Translations under genes and position numbers: made by a program
The notes under the pieces: generated by a model
Databases searched by the model: none
What the model was told of the DNA's origin: nothing
Seen by the model: only the letters and a program-made list of their open reading frames with translations
In this document: one piece after another, positions 62,499-64,000 of the stretch
Position numbering within the stretch: the stretch's first letter is position 1
How the letters are laid out: each line of letters begins with the position of its first letter
NCBI GenBank assembly: GCA_965203345.1
Contig: CBDBCK010000028.1
Span: 1,240,001-1,304,000 of the forward strand
Direction: 5' to 3'
Source: CBDBCK01 sp965203345
GTDB taxonomy: Bacteria > Chloroflexota > Dehalococcoidia > Lucifugimonadales > Lucifugimonadaceae
Length of the DNA stretch: 64,000 bases

Positions 62499-63424
62499 TT
62501 GATTACCATATTTTCCTCCCTTAAGCCTATCAGTGTACCGTTCGCTGAAAACGTACAACGCAACGCAATCCAAAGCTGGTTGGCACTTGATCTGCCCTGC
62601 GAGATTATCCTCCTTGGAGACGATGAAGGAACCGCTGAGATCGCCGCTGAATACGGCATACGCCATCACCCAGACATTCCCTACCATGAAAACAGGCTGC
62701 CTTTAGTAGGGCCTCTCTTTGCACGCGCACAAGAAATAGCCACTTTTGATCTGATGATGTATATCAACTCCGATATTATATTACTCAGCGACTTCGTTTC
62801 AATTCTGTACAAAATCGCTGAATGCTACAAGAACAGACCAGATCATTTCTGGTAGTCGGAAGACGTACTAACGTGAAACTGACGGAAAGATTGGACTTCA
62901 ACGACCCAGGCTGGGAAACTTCTTTGAGAGCGGAGGCCAAACAACATGGCTGGCTGGCCTCCGTACTGGCGATGGACTATTTTATCTTCCAAAAAGGTCC
63001 TTGGCCCGGGAAAATACCTGCGTTTACTCTTGGGGCGAATTACTTTGACAATTACTTGATGGGTTCAGCTTTTGCTAGGGGTATGGACGTGATTGACACC
63101 ACAGAAGGTATTACGGCAATCCAACAAGAATACTACAACCGTAGAAGTGAAGCACATGTTTTCAAAAGGGCTAGAAGTCCAGAAGCGAAACGATTAGAAA
63201 ATTTATACTTCCAAGGTTTTTATTTCACCCTTGATTATCGATTCACCACCGACCAGGCTAACTTAAAATACACCAGTAACGGTACCCGGAAAAGACTGTT
63301 CAAATTGTACGACATAGTACTATTCATAAGTATACATGGTCCTACAAAGTATCCGCAATGGAATTCAATATTTAAGACTGTTTGGCGTGCTTGGCTTTAC
63401 CTGAAACGGAATCTAAATAGTTAA
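62499..63424 (+). pseudogene. Glycosyltransferase-like gene, copy 1, with a 1-base deletion
   Basis: The first frame (from TTG at 62499) has MITIFSSLKP, IILLGDDEGTAEIAAEYGI, and DLMMYINSDIILLSDF, a nucleotide-sugar-type site with an Asp after NS. It runs into a stop after YKNRPDHFW. The rest continues in another frame from VVGRRTNVKLTERLDF to AWLYLKRNLNS. Comparison with copy 2 shows one base missing near 62830: copy 1 reads AACAGACCAGATCATTTC where copy 2 reads AACAGAAACAGACCATTTC. The protein is therefore broken. Similar proteins modify cell-surface sugars, but the family is not certain. Confidence 0.75.
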
Positions 63425-63620
63425 GATTGTTGGGAGCAGCCAGCCTTATCTGAGACTGAGATATGATCACACATATAACCGTATCATTAGACACCTACTT
63501 AGGTGGGTTGGATGGAGGGGAGGTAATCCTAGATGCACATGTAAGGTACATAGACTATTTTAGTATAGTATGCACTTATCGCGATATTTTATAGATAATT
63601 AGATAATAAGGACAAACTCT

Positions 63621-64000
63621 TTGATTACCATATTTTCCTCCCTTAAGCCTGTCAGTGTCCCGTTCGCTGACAACGTACAACGCAACGCAATCCAAAGCTG
63701 GTTGGCACTTGATCTGCCTTGCGAGATTATCCTCCTCGGGGACGATGAAGGAACCGCTGAGATCGCCGCTGAATACGGTATACGCCATCACCCAGACGTT
63801 CTCTACCATGAAAACAGGCTGCCTTTAGTAGGATCTATCTTCGCACGCGCACAAGAAATGGCCACTTTTGATCTGATGATGTATATCAATTCCGATATGA
63901 TATTGATCAGCGACTTCGTTGCAACTCTGCACAAAATCGTTGAGTATTACAAGAACAGAAACAGACCATTTCTGGCAGTCGGAAGGCGTACTAACGTGAA
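63621..64000 (+). CDS. Glycosyltransferase-like gene, copy 2 (runs off right edge)
   Basis: The frame from TTG at 63621, with AAGGA eight bases upstream, is open to the edge. It matches copy 1 closely: IFSSLKPVSVPFADNVQRNA, IILLGDDEGTAEIAAEYGI, YINSDMILISDF, then continues through YKNRNRPFLAVGRRTNV without the shift that breaks copy 1. The two copies with their upstream region (AATAAGG and CAAACTC or TAAACTC) form a direct repeat with an offset of about 1,122 bases. This copy is probably the working one. The family is a glycosyltransferase with a GT-A-like fold by appearance. Confidence 0.75.
   Translation, partial: MITIFSSLKPVSVPFADNVQRNAIQSWLALDLPCEIILLGDDEGTAEIAAEYGIRHHPDVLYHENRLPLVGSIFARAQEMATFDLMMYINSDMILISDFVATLHKIVEYYKNRNRPFLAVGRRTNV

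Overview
The window looks like a chromosomal segment of a free-living bacterium, probably Chloroflexota and most like the marine SAR202/Dehalococcoidia type. This is an inference from gene content: several enolase-superfamily sugar-acid dehydratases, tandem SDR oxidoreductases, a CaiB/BaiF CoA-transferase, a molybdopterin sulfite-oxidase-like enzyme with a flavin reductase, cobyric acid synthase and fatty-acid-kinase proteins FakA/DegV. No rRNA or ribosomal protein marker is present to confirm it. Housekeeping genes have balanced base composition. The defence cassettes at 1-4712 and 43.9-47.2 kb and the sulfotransferase-like cluster at 53.9-56.2 kb are visibly AT-rich, which suggests transfer.

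Layout. 1-4.7 kb: end of a type I restriction specificity gene (hsdS) overlapping a divergent AAA ATPase, then a decayed second hsdS directly followed by a reverse transcriptase of the unknown-group/defence type. The hsdS-RT part lies between two copies of the 5' end of a molybdoenzyme gene. 4.9-6.7 kb: that molybdoenzyme, its reductase, and a tandem 445-bp duplicate of the reductase 3' half. 6.8-12.9 kb: leuS, a membrane protein, two SDR paralogues and many decayed fragments of them. 13-18.7 kb: an N-acyl-D-amino-acid deacylase-like amidohydrolase, a recQ whose HRDC end is cut off by scrambled repeats, an arsenite-methyltransferase-like gene and a SMUG-type uracil-DNA glycosylase. 18.9-30.7 kb: acidic coiled-coil exported protein, mannonate dehydratase-like enzyme, rmuC with 147-bp coding repeats, cobQ, a zinc dehydrogenase, a PP2C phosphatase with an in-frame stop, an NHL propeller, a hydrolase-OsmC fusion and a SixA-type phosphatase. 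30.8-35.3 kb: a sacsin-like ATPase and a helicase that look like one large protein split at a CTT-TGA +1 site. 35.4-39.2 kb: galactonate-dehydratase-like enzyme, SRPBCC protein and sucCD. 39.3-49.2 kb: a complete type I restriction system (hsdM, GIY-YIG, hsdS, OLD-type nuclease, DUF4143 ATPase, hsdR) beside tRNA-Ser. 49.4-64 kb: polA, CoA-transferase, a tandem triplet of sulfotransferase-like genes, fakA, SDR, recG, degV and two glycosyltransferase-like copies.

Two themes tie the window together. First, at both restriction loci an accessory defence-type gene sits directly at the 3' end of hsdS: AAA ATPase, reverse transcriptase, OLD nuclease, and (behind an hsdS tail remnant) a DUF4143 ATPase. 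Start/stop overlaps or 3-nt gaps and leftover hsdS/hsdR pieces suggest an exchangeable cargo slot, as in the known prrC arrangement but with different cargo. Second, the host sequence is full of partial segment duplications (molybdoenzyme 5' end, reductase, SDRs, membrane protein, recQ linker, rmuC, sulfotransferases, glycosyltransferases), which points to frequent short-range duplication and decay.
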